DNA of 64,000 nucleotides from Kineosporia mesophila (GCF_021129235.1 NZ_JAJOMA010000010.1:62001-126000); one strand, 5' to 3'. Counted from the first letter of the stretch, positions 26,301-34,618 are shown. Notes: generated by a model from the letters alone, not told the origin. Made by a program: numbers and translations.

Positions 26301-26573
26301 GCCGCCGCGGTCTCGTCGGGTCTGGTTTCCGAGGGGGACGGGGAGGTGCTGGCGCAGGCCTGGCGTTTCGCCGCCCGCTTCCGCAACGCGATCATGCTGT
26401 GGAAGGGCAACGCCGGCGACGTGCCGCCGACCAACCACACCTCGCTGGACGGCATCGCGCGGATCATGGGCTATCCGCCCGCCAGCGCGGGCCGGTTCGA
26501 CGACGACTACCAGAGGACGACGCGGCGGGCCCGCACGGTCGTCGAGCGTTTGTTCTACGGCTGGGATGTCTGA
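23331..26573 (+). CDS. glnE: Bifunctional glutamine synthetase adenylyltransferase / adenylyl-removing enzyme
   Basis: A 1080-residue regulator that adds and removes AMP on the tyrosine of GlnA1 according to nitrogen state. Two nucleotidyltransferase domains are seen, each with a G-G-R-E and D-x-D active site: G-M-G-K-C-G-G-R-E-L-N-Y-V-S-D-V-D near residue 293 (deadenylylation half) and A-M-G-R-L-G-G-R-E-I-S-Y-S-S-D-A-D near residue 800 (adenylylation half). Each is followed by a helical region with V-E-F-S-V-Q or V-E-W-T-V-Q. The length is usual for actinobacteria. GlnE here should act on the glnA1 product encoded 20 kb away, not on GlnA2. The GTG start fits the leaderless -10 box. Confidence 0.95.
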   Translation: MTTARQASFAARLARFGFADPGAAERVLGTPGLIEMLEAEPAGEPGVLTGERPLPGERLLSALADSPDPDLALTALGRMVESLANCDKVPGGLGGLTPDVLERLSQGGGAVVQLSHALHRDDLTARRLFAVLGGSGALGDHLVRHPWQWPVIDGELGGDDDFPVTRPGDQADHTVDHHGHAREYLEGAPPPPFSSFTADGLRAELLRAVGADPGAATPVSTLTQDEGTDALRVAYRRRLLGLAARDLAADNPLGILPTVAAILADLASASLEAALAVARGALPGHGSNCRMAVIGMGKCGGRELNYVSDVDVIYVVEPVEGAEDQKAISEGTRLASTLGLVCSKATPEGTLWPVDPNLRPEGRNGPLVRTLASHLAYYERWAQTWEFQALLKARLVAGDADLGARYLAGIEPMVWQAAERENFVPDVQAMRRRVEEQLKGPDADRELKLGAGGLRDVEFSVQLLQLVHGRIDSRLRTPNTLLGLEALSTFGYVARADAAEFDRAYRMLRALEHRIQLFRLQRTHVVPSGTNDLRRLGREFGFRADPADQLTDLWRRQAREVRRLHEKLFYRPLLAAAAELTSDEARLTPEAARVRLAALGYRDPAGALRHISALTTGVSRRAAIQRQLLPVMLGWFADGADPDAGLLDFRRLSDALGSTHWYLKMLRDSGAAAERLAHVLSSSQLVAELLQRSPEAVALLETDEVLQPQPLKAMISSVRRGAARHEGDPVAAATAARAVRRREIIRTGVADVVGLSDVDTVGHALSDCAVAALDGALVAAADSVRAKRGGLPVRMAVIAMGRLGGREISYSSDADVMFVADPIPGVPAHEAQAAAVHLCSELRRLLSMTGPEPALAVDANLRPEGRNGPLVRSLASYRDYYARWSAPWEAQALTRARPIAGEADLGEQFVELIDPLRWRRGGLNAAELKEIRRIKARVESERLPRGADPHRHLKLGRGALADVEWTVQLVQLQHAHEIPGLRVTGTMDALAAAVSSGLVSEGDGEVLAQAWRFAARFRNAIMLWKGNAGDVPPTNHTSLDGIARIMGYPPASAGRFDDDYQRTTRRARTVVERLFYGWDV

Positions 26574-26637
26574 GGCGGGGCACAGCTCGTGTTCAGGTTC
26601 ACGGGGGTGGCCGACGAGACGGTTGAGGGTTCACCGG

Positions 26638-26643
26638 TAGACT
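26638..26643 (+). promoter_or_regulatory. -10 box (TAGACT) of a leaderless transcript
   Basis: TAGACT ends 7 nt before the ATG at 26651 and helps choose it over the adjacent GTG at 26648. Confidence 0.5.
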
Positions 26644-26650
26644 GGCCGTG

Positions 26651-27082
26651 ATGACTTCCCGTATCAGCGCGCGCCCAGCCGCGCTGATCACGTTTGTCGC
26701 CGTCCTCCTGGCCCTGCTGAGTGTGACCGGTCTGGTCACCCGGAACGGGCACGACCCGGTTGCCGTGAGCACCGTCTCGACCGACGCCCTCCCGTCACAC
26801 CGCGTCCAGAACCCTCCCCACCCGATCGCCTCACCCGCGTCCCACCGCTCGTCCGTCCAGACCGCCGAGCGGCGGCTGACGACCACGGTCGCGGGCCAGG
26901 GCGCGGAAATCCACTTCCCGGGCGGATCGCCCGACGTACCGGCCACTCTCTCCGGCCGTCCGTGGTTCCCGCCCACCGATCTGATCGACCTGCCGATCGA
27001 CGCGTTCGCCCAGGTGGTCGCGGCCACCGTGAGCGTCTCGCACCGAGGCCGCGCGCCACCGGCATCCGGGTACAGCACCTGA
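26651..27082 (+). CDS. Hypothetical membrane-anchored or secreted protein
   Basis: A 143-residue protein of unknown function. Residues 9-31 are a hydrophobic signal anchor or signal peptide; the remainder is Ser/Pro/His-rich and probably disordered outside the cell. No lipobox. It starts the accessory block after glnE and ends 55 nt before the secDF gene. Confidence 0.55.
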   Translation: MTSRISARPAALITFVAVLLALLSVTGLVTRNGHDPVAVSTVSTDALPSHRVQNPPHPIASPASHRSSVQTAERRLTTTVAGQGAEIHFPGGSPDVPATLSGRPWFPPTDLIDLPIDAFAQVVAATVSVSHRGRAPPASGYST

Positions 27083-27137
27083 CACACCCCTCCTGACATC
27101 GTCCGGGCGGGGTGCCTCACCCCTACCCGGAGGAGCC

Positions 27138-29528
27138 ATGAGAGCTGTCCCCGTGGTGCGCGCGGCCCTGGCACTGGCCGTCATCGCCACATCCCTGTTC
27201 GTCGCCCTGACGATGTCCCCCCGTCTGGGACTCGACCTGCGCGGCGGAACCCAGATCGTGCTGCAGGGCAAGAGCACCGAGACCGTCGAGGCGAACGCCG
27301 ACGCGACCGACCGGGCCCTGAGTGTGCTGCGTAACCGCATCGACGCCCTCGGCGTCACCGACCCGAGCGTCACCCGCTCGGGCGAGAACCGCATCATCAT
27401 CGAACTTCCCGGTGTGCAGGATCCGCGCGAGGCGGCCGAGGTGGTGGGCCGCACCGCGCAGCTCACCTTCCATCCGGTGGTCTCGGCGCAGCCGGCGGCC
27501 GAGGACGAGAAGCTCCCGAAGGGCCAGCAGCGGCTCGTCGACGAGGACGGGCAGCCCCTGGTCGTCGGCGCCTCGGTGATGACGGGCGAGGGGGTCGGCG
27601 ACGCCGCCGGCCTCAACGACCCGTCCCGGGGCCCCGGCTGGTTCGTCACGATCGACTTCAAGGACGCGGGGGGTGACGCCTGGCGTCAGCTGACCGCCGA
27701 CGCCGCCTGCGCGGTGGCCGGCGACCCGCAGCGGCGGATCGCCATCGTGCTGGACGACGAGGTGATCTCCTCGCCGCAGGTCGATCCCTCGATCGCCTGC
27801 GACGTCGGGATGACCGGCAGCAGCACCGAGATCACCGGGCAGTTCAGCGCCGGGCAGGCGCAGGACCTGGCCGTGCTGATCAAGGGTGGCGCCCTGCCGA
27901 TCCCGGTCGAGGTGATCGAGCAGCGCACCGTCGGCCCGACGCTGGGCGCGGACGCGATCGACGCCTCGATCAAGGCCGCGATCGTCGGCCTGATCCTCAC
28001 CGGTCTGTTCATCACGCTCGTCTACCGGGTGGTCGGGTTCCTCGCGACGCTGGCCCTGGCCTGCTACGCGCTGATCTCGTACGCCTTCCTGGTGATGCTC
28101 GGGGCCACCCTGACCCTGCCCGGCCTGGCCGGATTCGTGCTGGCCATCGGGATGGCGATCGACGCCAACGTGCTGGTGTTCGAGCGGGCCCGGGAGGAGT
28201 TCGGGGCCCTGCCGCCGCAACGGCGCAACGGCCAGGGCGCTCTGCCGAACGCCCTGAAGACGGGCTTCGACAAGGCCTGGACCGCGATCATCGACACCAA
28301 CGTCACCACCCTGCTGGCCGCCGGCCTGCTCTTCTTCCTGGCCACCGGCCCGGTCCGGGGTTTCGGGGTCACGCTGTCCATCGGCGTGATCGCCTCGATG
28401 GTGTCCGCGCTGATCATCGCCCGGGTGTTCACCGAATGGGCGGTGCGGCGGCAGATGCTGCGCCGGCGGCCCGGCCTCAGCGGTCTGGCCGGCAACGGCC
28501 GGCTGCGGCAGTGGCTGGAGACGAGCGGCCCGGACCTGATGGGCCGGGGCCGGATCTGGCTCGGCGTCTCGCTGGCCATCGTGGTCGTGTCGGTCGCGGG
28601 CATCCTGGTGCGCGGCCTGAACCTCGGGGTCGAGTTCACCGGCGGCCGGCTGCTGACCTTCAGCACCAGCCAGGCCGTCACGGCCGACCAGGCGCGAGAA
28701 GTGGTCGGTGAGGCCGGTTTCCCGCGCGCGGTGGTGCAGACGTCGTCCCCGACCGGGGGAGCGGCCGAGACCATCAGCGTGCGCACCGAGGAACTGACCA
28801 ACGACGAGGCCCTCTCGATCCAGGAGGCCCTGGGCTCGATCGGCGGTGAGGTCAGCAAGGAGACCGACGAGCTGATCGGCCCGAGCCTCGGCGACGAACT
28901 GCGCACCAAGGCCCTGATCGCCCTCGGGGCCGCCATTCTGGCCCAGATGATTTACCTGGCACTACGTTTCCGCTGGACCTTCGGAATATCGGCTGCCCTG
29001 ACCATGTTCCACGATGTGCTGGCGGTGGTCGGAATCTTCGCCTGGCTGGGCAAGCCGATCGACGGCGTGTTCCTGGCCGCGGCCCTCACCGTCATCGGCC
29101 TGAGCGTCAACGACACCGTCGTCGTGTTCGACCGGGTGCGGGAGATGCGGCGCTCGCAACCCGGTGAACCGTTCGGCCGGGTGGTGAACAACGCCATCCT
29201 GCAGACGGTTCCGCGCACGATCAACACCGGCCTGGGTGCCATGTTCATCCTCGCCGCACTGACCGTGCTGGGTGGCGACTCGCTCACCGACTTCGCCCTG
29301 GCGCTGCTCATCGGCCTGGTCGTCGGCACCCTGTCCAGCGTCTTCACGGCCTCGCCGCTGGCCATCGGGCTGGAACGGTTCTGGCCCGACGACACCCGGA
29401 CCGACCTCGACCCCGACCCCGACGACAACCGCCCCGGACCTCGTCCGGTGACCCGATCGTCCGTTGACCCCTATGCCCATATCCCTTCCGGTCGAACCGA
29501 CGACAGGACTGTAGATGCACCTCGCTGA
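27138..29528 (+). CDS. secDF: SecD-SecF fusion (protein export accessory subunit)
   Basis: A 796-residue fusion of SecD and SecF, which use the proton gradient to help SecYEG release exported proteins. The first membrane helix is at residues 8-25, followed by the SecD motif L-D-L-R-G-G-T (34-40), a large periplasmic-type domain, and the conserved membrane motifs A-I-G-M-A-I-D-A-N-V and T-A-I-I-D-T-N-V. The SecF half begins near residue 470 with the G-V-E-F-T-G-G block and has S-V-N-D-T-V-V-V-F-D-R and R-T-I-N-T-G. Most actinobacteria also have separate secD and secF next to yajC; this fused copy is not near such genes, so it is likely a paralogue. GGAGGAG sits 3-8 nt upstream. It overlaps the antiporter gene by 14 nt. 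Confidence 0.93.
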   Translation: MRAVPVVRAALALAVIATSLFVALTMSPRLGLDLRGGTQIVLQGKSTETVEANADATDRALSVLRNRIDALGVTDPSVTRSGENRIIIELPGVQDPREAAEVVGRTAQLTFHPVVSAQPAAEDEKLPKGQQRLVDEDGQPLVVGASVMTGEGVGDAAGLNDPSRGPGWFVTIDFKDAGGDAWRQLTADAACAVAGDPQRRIAIVLDDEVISSPQVDPSIACDVGMTGSSTEITGQFSAGQAQDLAVLIKGGALPIPVEVIEQRTVGPTLGADAIDASIKAAIVGLILTGLFITLVYRVVGFLATLALACYALISYAFLVMLGATLTLPGLAGFVLAIGMAIDANVLVFERAREEFGALPPQRRNGQGALPNALKTGFDKAWTAIIDTNVTTLLAAGLLFFLATGPVRGFGVTLSIGVIASMVSALIIARVFTEWAVRRQMLRRRPGLSGLAGNGRLRQWLETSGPDLMGRGRIWLGVSLAIVVVSVAGILVRGLNLGVEFTGGRLLTFSTSQAVTADQAREVVGEAGFPRAVVQTSSPTGGAAETISVRTEELTNDEALSIQEALGSIGGEVSKETDELIGPSLGDELRTKALIALGAAILAQMIYLALRFRWTFGISAALTMFHDVLAVVGIFAWLGKPIDGVFLAAALTVIGLSVNDTVVVFDRVREMRRSQPGEPFGRVVNNAILQTVPRTINTGLGAMFILAALTVLGGDSLTDFALALLIGLVVGTLSSVFTASPLAIGLERFWPDDTRTDLDPDPDDNRPGPRPVTRSSVDPYAHIPSGRTDDRTVDAPR

Positions 29529-30786
29529 AACTCTGATCGCCCTGGGCGGCGCGTTCCTCGCCGCCGGGCTGGCCGCCCGCCTGGGCCGGCGCGTCGGCCT
29601 GCCCACCATCCCCCTCTTCATGCTGGCCGGGCTGCTGCTCGGCCCCAACACCCCCGGTCTGGCCCTGGTCGAGGACCCGACCGAGTTCGCCCTGCTGTCC
29701 TCGCTCGGCCTGATCCTGCTGCTCTTCTACCTGGGCCTGGAGTTCCACCTCGACGACCTGATCGGCGGTGGCCGCAAACTTCTGGCCGCCGGTGGTATCT
29801 ACCTGCTGATCAACGTCGGTCTCGGTCTCGGCTTCGGGTTCGCCCTGGGCTGGGGCAGCCGCGAGGCGTTCGTCCTCGCCGGTGTGATCGGCATCTCCAG
29901 CTCGGCGATCGTCACCAAGGTGCTCGTCGAGACCGGCCGGCTCGGCCGTCCGGAGAGCAAGCTGGTGCTCGGCATCGTGGTCGTCGAGGACGTCTTCCTG
30001 GCCCTGTACCTGGCTCTGCTGCAGCCGGTTCTTAGTGACGCCAGCGGATTCGGCGAGGCCGCGCAGAAGTTCGGTATCGCCTTCGGGTTCCTGGTCGTGC
30101 TCACCGCGATCGCCCGCTGGGGTGCCGGTCTGGTCGGGCGCCTGGTCGAGACCCGCGACGACGAGCTGCTGATCGTCACCTTCGTCGGCCTGGCCGTGCT
30201 CAGCGCCGGTGTCGCCGAGAAGCTCGGCGTGTCCGACGCGATCGGCGCGTTCATGATCGGCCTGATCCTCGGGTCGGGCAAGGCCGGCGTCCGGATCCAG
30301 AAGCTCGTGCACCCGCTGCGCGACGCCTTCGCCGCCCTGTTCTTCTTCACCTTCGGCCTGACCATCGACCCGGGAGACATCCTGGGCGTGTGGATCCCGA
30401 TCACCCTGGCCGTCCTGGTCACCGTGTTCGGCAACCTGCTGGCCGGCACCCTGTCGTCCCGGATCTACGGATTCGGGCCGCAGAGAGCAAGTTTCGTCTC
30501 GCTGACCGTACTTGCCCGGGGTGAGTTCGCGCTGATCCTGGCCTCGATGGCGGCGGTTGCCGGACTGGACCCGAGAATCACCGCGTTCGTCGCAGGCTAC
30601 GTGCTGATCCTGGCCATCCTCGGCCCGCTGGCGGCCAGCCGCAGTGACGAGTTCGCGGTGCTCGTGGAGAAGGGCTTCGGCCGCTGGCTGCCGGAGCGCC
30701 CGGAACTGATGACCGACATGCCCGGCAACGACGACGGGGAGGGTGTCGACCGGGGTTCCCCGGTGAAGGCGGAAACCTCCTCGTAA
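29515..30786 (+). CDS. Cation:proton antiporter (CPA2/KefB-like), membrane domain only
   Basis: A 423-residue membrane protein with 12-13 hydrophobic segments of the Na+/H+ exchanger fold. The central G-I-S-S-S-A-I-V-T-K-V-L-x-E and the V-V-V-E-D-V-F-L block around residue 158 (in place of the E-D/D-D ion site) are typical of CPA2 proteins. The cytosolic TrkA-N/TrkA-C domains found in KefB/KefC are absent; the tail after residue 385 is short and hydrophilic. The 14-nt overlap with secDF implies translational coupling, an unusual pairing for which no function is known; both use proton flux. Confidence 0.88.
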   Translation: MHLAETLIALGGAFLAAGLAARLGRRVGLPTIPLFMLAGLLLGPNTPGLALVEDPTEFALLSSLGLILLLFYLGLEFHLDDLIGGGRKLLAAGGIYLLINVGLGLGFGFALGWGSREAFVLAGVIGISSSAIVTKVLVETGRLGRPESKLVLGIVVVEDVFLALYLALLQPVLSDASGFGEAAQKFGIAFGFLVVLTAIARWGAGLVGRLVETRDDELLIVTFVGLAVLSAGVAEKLGVSDAIGAFMIGLILGSGKAGVRIQKLVHPLRDAFAALFFFTFGLTIDPGDILGVWIPITLAVLVTVFGNLLAGTLSSRIYGFGPQRASFVSLTVLARGEFALILASMAAVAGLDPRITAFVAGYVLILAILGPLAASRSDEFAVLVEKGFGRWLPERPELMTDMPGNDDGEGVDRGSPVKAETSS

Positions 30787-30859
30787 CCGGGGAAACCAGT
30801 TCTTCACGCTGCGGCAATCATTTCGCAGCATCTTCGCACGAGGCTCGGACCAGGAAAGT

Positions 30860-30889
30860 GTCTCCCCCGCAGGCAACTGCGGGGGAGAC
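30860..30889 (+). terminator. Hairpin between the antiporter gene and glnII
   Basis: A perfect 12-bp stem (30860-30871 with 30878-30889) with a 6-nt loop. It lies 74 nt after the antiporter stop and 26 nt before the glnII start, so it may either end the upstream transcript or sit in the glnII leader. No T-run. Confidence 0.65.
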
Positions 30890-30915
30890 GCCACTGAGTA
30901 CGAGGAGCCCGAAGA

Positions 30916-31920
30916 ATGCCCTACCGCGCTGAATACATCTGGATCGACGGCACCGAGCCGACCCCGCTGATGCGCAGCAAGACCCGCATCGTCGCCGACG
31001 GCACCGAACCGGAGATCTGGGGCTTCGACGGCTCCAGCACCAACCAGGCGCCGGGCGAGAACTCGGACTGCGTGCTGCGTCCGGTGTTCACCTGCCCCGA
31101 CCCGCTGCGCGGCGAGAACGACGTGCTCGTGCTCTGCGAGGTCGAGCTCACCGACTTCACCCCGCACCCCACCAACACCCGCGCCGCCAACGTCGCGGCC
31201 GCCGAGAAGTACGCCGACCAGAGCCCGATGTTCGGCATCGAGCAGGAATACACGTTCATCCAGGACGGCCGGCCCCTGGGCTGGCCCGCGGTCGGTTACC
31301 CGGCCCCGCAGGGCCCGTACTACTGCGGTGTCGGCGGCGGCAAGATGGTCGGTCGCGAGATCGTCGAGAAGCACACCGACGCGTGCCTGAAGGCCGGCCT
31401 GGCCATCGAGGGCACCAACGCCGAGGTGATGATGGGCCAGTGGGAGTTCCAGATCGGCGTGCTCCCCGCCCCGCTCATCGGTGACCACATCTGGGTCGCC
31501 CGCTGGCTGCTCGCCCGGATCGCCGAGGACTACGACGTCGAGGTCAGTTTCGACGCCAAGCCGGTCAAGGGCGACTGGAACGGTGCCGGCGCCCACACCA
31601 ACTTCTCCACCGCCGCCACGATGGAGAGCTACGACGCCATCGTCACCGCGTGCGAGGCCCTGGGCAAGAAGGCCGCCGAGCACGTCGCCGCCTACGGCTC
31701 CGGCATCGAAGACCGTCTCACCGGCGCCCACGAGACCGCCAGCTACCGGGAATTCAGCTGGGGCGCCTCCGACCGCTCCGCGTCCATCCGCATCCCGTGG
31801 GCCGTCGAGAAGGCGAAGAAGGGCTGGCTCGAAGACCGCCGCCCCAACGCCAACGTCGACCCCTACGTGGTCTCGCGCCTGCTGATCACCACCTGCTGCG
31901 CGGCGCTCGCGGGCGAGTGA
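30916..31920 (+). CDS. glnII: Glutamine synthetase type II (eukaryotic-type)
   Basis: A 334-residue GSII, a decamer type found in eukaryotes, Streptomyces, Frankia and rhizobia. Motifs: A-E-Y-I-W-I-D-G at the N-terminus, W-G-F-D-G-S-S-T-N-Q, G-I-E-Q-E-Y-T, Y-C-G-V-G and G-A-G-A-H-T-N-F-S (ATP/glutamate site). There is no adenylylation site. GSII is not controlled by GlnE. GAGGAG stands 8 nt before the ATG. It is the third glutamine synthetase gene within 27 kb and lies inside the block that separates glnE from glnA1. Confidence 0.96.
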   Translation: MPYRAEYIWIDGTEPTPLMRSKTRIVADGTEPEIWGFDGSSTNQAPGENSDCVLRPVFTCPDPLRGENDVLVLCEVELTDFTPHPTNTRAANVAAAEKYADQSPMFGIEQEYTFIQDGRPLGWPAVGYPAPQGPYYCGVGGGKMVGREIVEKHTDACLKAGLAIEGTNAEVMMGQWEFQIGVLPAPLIGDHIWVARWLLARIAEDYDVEVSFDAKPVKGDWNGAGAHTNFSTAATMESYDAIVTACEALGKKAAEHVAAYGSGIEDRLTGAHETASYREFSWGASDRSASIRIPWAVEKAKKGWLEDRRPNANVDPYVVSRLLITTCCAALAGE

Positions 31921-31936
31921 TCCGCCGGCCCGTCAG

Positions 31937-31971
31937 AGAGGTCCGCGGCCGGTCACCGGTCGCGGGCCTCT
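31937..31971 (+). terminator. glnII terminator hairpin
   Basis: An 11-bp stem with one G-T pair (31937-31947 with 31961-31971), starting 16 nt after the glnII stop; the 13-nt loop contains its own small palindrome ACCGGT. Confidence 0.6.
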
Positions 31972-31986
31972 CGCGTCTGTCTCCGG

Positions 31987-32019
31987 AATTGAGGACGACG
32001 GTGAGCGCCGGTCTCACCG
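31987..32019. repeat. Motif family B copy with adjacent hairpin
   Basis: AATTGAGGACG at 31987-31997 is followed at once by a 7-bp hairpin (CGGTGAG / CTCACCG, 31999-32019). It lies between the convergent ends of glnII and the gene at 32168. Confidence 0.55.
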
Positions 32020-32167
32020 GTCACCGGTAGGGGATGATCCTGCCGATGATGGCGGGGTACGGGCAGTGGCGGCGACGCGAACGCCGGGGTGGTGCGCACC
32101 GGGGGATGATCGGTCGGTGAGGTCACGGGAGTTGCGGTTCGGGGCGTTGCACGTGCCGCCGATCAGC

Positions 32168-32593
32168 TCAGAAAGTGGCTGCCCGCAACGGGTCCGGTTC
32201 GTCGATCACGTCGTGCAGGACCGCGAGCACGATGTCGGCGAGGGTCTCGTCCATGTGGGCGCTGCCCAGGTCGTCGGTGGCGATGAAGGGGCCGGGCATG
32301 TTCTTCGCGCGCCAGGCCCTCTCGATGGCCGAGTGGGTGCCCCCGACGGCCTTGGGTGAACCGACGATGGCGACCAGGTCGTCGTAGTCGGCGGAGCCGG
32401 GAGAGGCCCGGGCCACGTGGCGGATGTACTCCGTGCGCTTCTCGCCGTAACCGCGCAGCAGGGCGATCACCCGCTGGCGCACGGTCTCCGGGTCGGGCGC
32501 CGACCGGGCCGGGACCAGGCGGTCGAGCAGGGCCCGGGCCTTCTCCACCTCGGCCGGGTTGTCAGGGTCGAAGGTCAGTGTGACGGTGGTCAT
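32168..32593 (-). CDS. Hypothetical protein
   Basis: A 141-residue soluble protein I do not recognise. The N-terminal strand T-V-T-L-T-F-D-P-D-N-P is followed by helices; a conserved-looking T-H-S-A-I-E-R-A-W and P-G-P-F-I-A-T-D lie in the second half. It starts 57 nt downstream of the end of the YcaQ/AlkZ-type gene on the same strand; two direct repeats fill the gap. Confidence 0.6.
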   Translation of the reverse strand: MTTVTLTFDPDNPAEVEKARALLDRLVPARSAPDPETVRQRVIALLRGYGEKRTEYIRHVARASPGSADYDDLVAIVGSPKAVGGTHSAIERAWRAKNMPGPFIATDDLGSAHMDETLADIVLAVLHDVIDEPDPLRAATF

Positions 32594-32614
32594 AGTCGCG
32601 ATGATGCGCTCGGT

Positions 32615-32649
32615 CTATATGGATGGCAAGCGCTGTCCACATAGATGGC
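32615..32649. repeat. 13-bp direct repeat, 22 bp apart, in the promoter gap of the hypothetical gene
   Basis: CTATATGGATGGC (32615-32627) and CCACATAGATGGC (32637-32649) share 10 of 13 bases on the same face of the helix (two turns). It is an AT-richer patch and may be an operator for the gene at 32168. Confidence 0.35.
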
Positions 32650-32650
32650 C

Positions 32651-33721
32651 TCAACGATCGAAGGGCAGCATCCGTACCTCGGAGCCCGGCTGCTGGAAGC
32701 CCGCGGCCCGGTGGGCCTCGTCCTCGATAGCGCTGAGGTCGCGCTTCGGCAGGCGGCGGAAGGGCGTGACCGTGAGCAGTTTCTGCCGGCGGTCGAGGCG
32801 CCAGGAGGCCGCGACCCGGCCGTCCACGAGCACGGTGGCCGGCACGATGCCGTTCAGGGTGGCCATGCGCTGCCGGTCGTCGTCACTCACCACCCGGGTG
32901 CGATCGGCGTGGGAGAGCAGGAGATTGTCGAACTCGGACAGCATCCGCACCGGCGCGGGAGCATCTTCGGGCGGCCGGGGAGCATCCGGCAGATCCAGGA
33001 GGCCGTCCTGCAGGTGCACGAGATCGGTCATGGCATCGGTGATCTCGCGCAACCGGGTGAGCTTGCACCAGGCCTGTACGTCGGCGACCGAGGCCGGTCC
33101 GAAGGCACCCAGGTAGCGGCGGATCACGTCTTTCAGGTCGTGGGCCCGCAGCGGGGCGCCGAGCCAGTCCTCGGCCGTCACGTAGGTGGTCTGCCCGCCC
33201 CGGCCCCACAGGGCCCGCGGCGGCACCTGCACCAGCGGCACGTGACCGCGCACGGCCAGGCCGATCTGGTCGACCGTCGCGTCGGGGTAGTGCGCAGCGA
33301 CGGCCCGGTTCAGTACGGTGGCGTTGAGCGGACCGGCCGACAGGAGCTCCCGGGTGCGCTGCTCGAGCTCGTCCACGTCACCGACGGCCTGCCGCACCCG
33401 GACGGGCAGGCAGACCCGGTCGAGCATCGGCTGCATCAACGGCCGCAGGCCCCGGCAGTCGTCGGCGCTGAACAGGTGAATGGTGCTGCGCATGGCCATG
33501 ATCCGTACGGCCTGCCGGGTCTCGATCAGCGCGGACAGCTCGTGCGGGTCGAAGTTCTCGATCCGGGCCCAGAGCCCGCCGTACGCCGCCTGCGGATCCT
33601 GTGACTGCATCCCGACCAGGTGCTCGATCATCTGCAGAGCGGTCAGAGGTGCCCGGGCGAGCAGATGCTGGCGGGCGAGCGTGGCCCGGTTCAGCTGCCG
33701 GGCCGTGATGGGCGAGGTCAT
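32651..33721 (-). CDS. Winged-helix DNA-binding protein of the YcaQ/AlkZ DNA glycosylase superfamily
   Basis: A 356-residue HTH_42 (PF06224) protein. The N-terminal R-Q-L-N-R-A-T-L-A-R-Q-H-L-L begins the tandem winged-helix region; M-Q-S-Q-D-P-Q at residues 38-44 matches the Q-x-Q catalytic motif of AlkZ-type glycosylases, and W-x-L-D-R near residue 318 is typical of the C-terminal beta-barrel. AlkZ removes interstrand cross-links made by azinomycin; YcaQ relatives act on alkylated or cross-linked bases. Whether this one repairs DNA or confers resistance cannot be told; no antibiotic genes are adjacent. Confidence 0.85.
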   Translation of the reverse strand: MTSPITARQLNRATLARQHLLARAPLTALQMIEHLVGMQSQDPQAAYGGLWARIENFDPHELSALIETRQAVRIMAMRSTIHLFSADDCRGLRPLMQPMLDRVCLPVRVRQAVGDVDELEQRTRELLSAGPLNATVLNRAVAAHYPDATVDQIGLAVRGHVPLVQVPPRALWGRGGQTTYVTAEDWLGAPLRAHDLKDVIRRYLGAFGPASVADVQAWCKLTRLREITDAMTDLVHLQDGLLDLPDAPRPPEDAPAPVRMLSEFDNLLLSHADRTRVVSDDDRQRMATLNGIVPATVLVDGRVAASWRLDRRQKLLTVTPFRRLPKRDLSAIEDEAHRAAGFQQPGSEVRMLPFDR

Positions 33722-33846
33722 GAGCCCGAGGGTAGAAGAGCATCAGGAAGGGATCGCTCCGCCTGAACGTGTCCCCTGAACCCCGTCGGTGGGGGTGGAA
33801 CGGGAATCAAGGCCTTCTTACCCTCCGAATGATGCACATTTTCCCC

Positions 33847-33852
33847 TACGAT
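33847..33852 (+). promoter_or_regulatory. -10 box (TACGAT) of a leaderless transcript
   Basis: TACGAT ends 7 nt before the ATG at 33860. An alternative ATG at 33851 lies within the -10 box and is therefore unlikely to be used. Confidence 0.55.
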
Positions 33853-33859
33853 GCCCCTT

Positions 33860-34618
33860 ATGTCCGATGTTGGATCGGCCGGAGGACCCGGCAGAGCGGG
33901 CAGGAGCGGTCGAGGGGTGAAGGTCGGCGATGCCGTGGCCCGCGAGATCCTGAGCCGGATCACGCGGCAGCGCCTCACGCCCGGTACCCGTCTGCCGCCC
34001 GAGGCGCAAATGATGACGGAGTACCGGGTCGGGCGCAGCACCCTGCGCGAGGCCCTGCGCATCCTCGAGGTGAACGGGCTGATCGCGATCCGCCCGGGGC
34101 CCGGGGGCGGCCCGATGGTGCGTGAGTTCTCGGCCCACGACTTCGGCCGCACCGCATCGTTGTTCCTGCAGTCGCGCGGTCTGACGCTGCGCGAGCTGGT
34201 CGAGGCCCGGCTGCTCCTGGAACCGGTCGCCGCGCGGCTCGCGGCCACCCGGCGCTCGAGCCAGGACGCGGCTCGCCTCGGCCTGGCCGCGACCGCCGAC
34301 CCCCTGCAGGACTCCGAGTACCGCCGGGCCACCGACGATTTCCACACCCTGGTGGTGGAGACGGCGAGCAGCGGCGTGATCGGGATGTTCGCGCTGGCGC
34401 TGAAGGAGGTCTTCCGGGTCCGGGTGCGGGAACTGATCGTGCCCGGTGCCGACCGGGCAGAGATCCTGCGTACCCACGGGCAGATCGCCGACGCCATCCG
34501 GGGCGGCCGGGCGCAGGAGGCGGAGCGGGTGATGGGCGATCACATGAGCGACTACGCCCGCCGGATCGAGGAGAGTCACCCGACGTTGATGGACGAGGTC
34601 GTCGACTGGATGCAGTGA
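33860..34618 (+). CDS. FadR-type GntR transcriptional regulator
   Basis: A 252-residue regulator. The winged helix-turn-helix covers about residues 19-85 (L-P-P-E-A-Q-M-M-T-E-Y-x-V-G-R-S-T-L-R-E-A-L-R). The FCD ligand domain has the metal set D-x3-H...H...H: D-D-F-H near residue 155, T-H-G-Q and D-H-M-S. Such regulators usually bind carboxylate effectors. No target operon is adjacent; the next gene downstream on the same strand is the ADP-ribosylglycohydrolase relative 61 nt away. The start is chosen from the leaderless promoter. It could be an autoregulated accessory regulator. Confidence 0.9.
   Translation: MSDVGSAGGPGRAGRSGRGVKVGDAVAREILSRITRQRLTPGTRLPPEAQMMTEYRVGRSTLREALRILEVNGLIAIRPGPGGGPMVREFSAHDFGRTASLFLQSRGLTLRELVEARLLLEPVAARLAATRRSSQDAARLGLAATADPLQDSEYRRATDDFHTLVVETASSGVIGMFALALKEVFRVRVRELIVPGADRAEILRTHGQIADAIRGGRAQEAERVMGDHMSDYARRIEESHPTLMDEVVDWMQ

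Noticed and set aside
30783-30800. GlnR-type boxes before glnII, glnA2 and glnA1
   Set aside because: Only half-sites (GTAAC, GTTAC, GTAAA) without the correct spacing to a second half were found.
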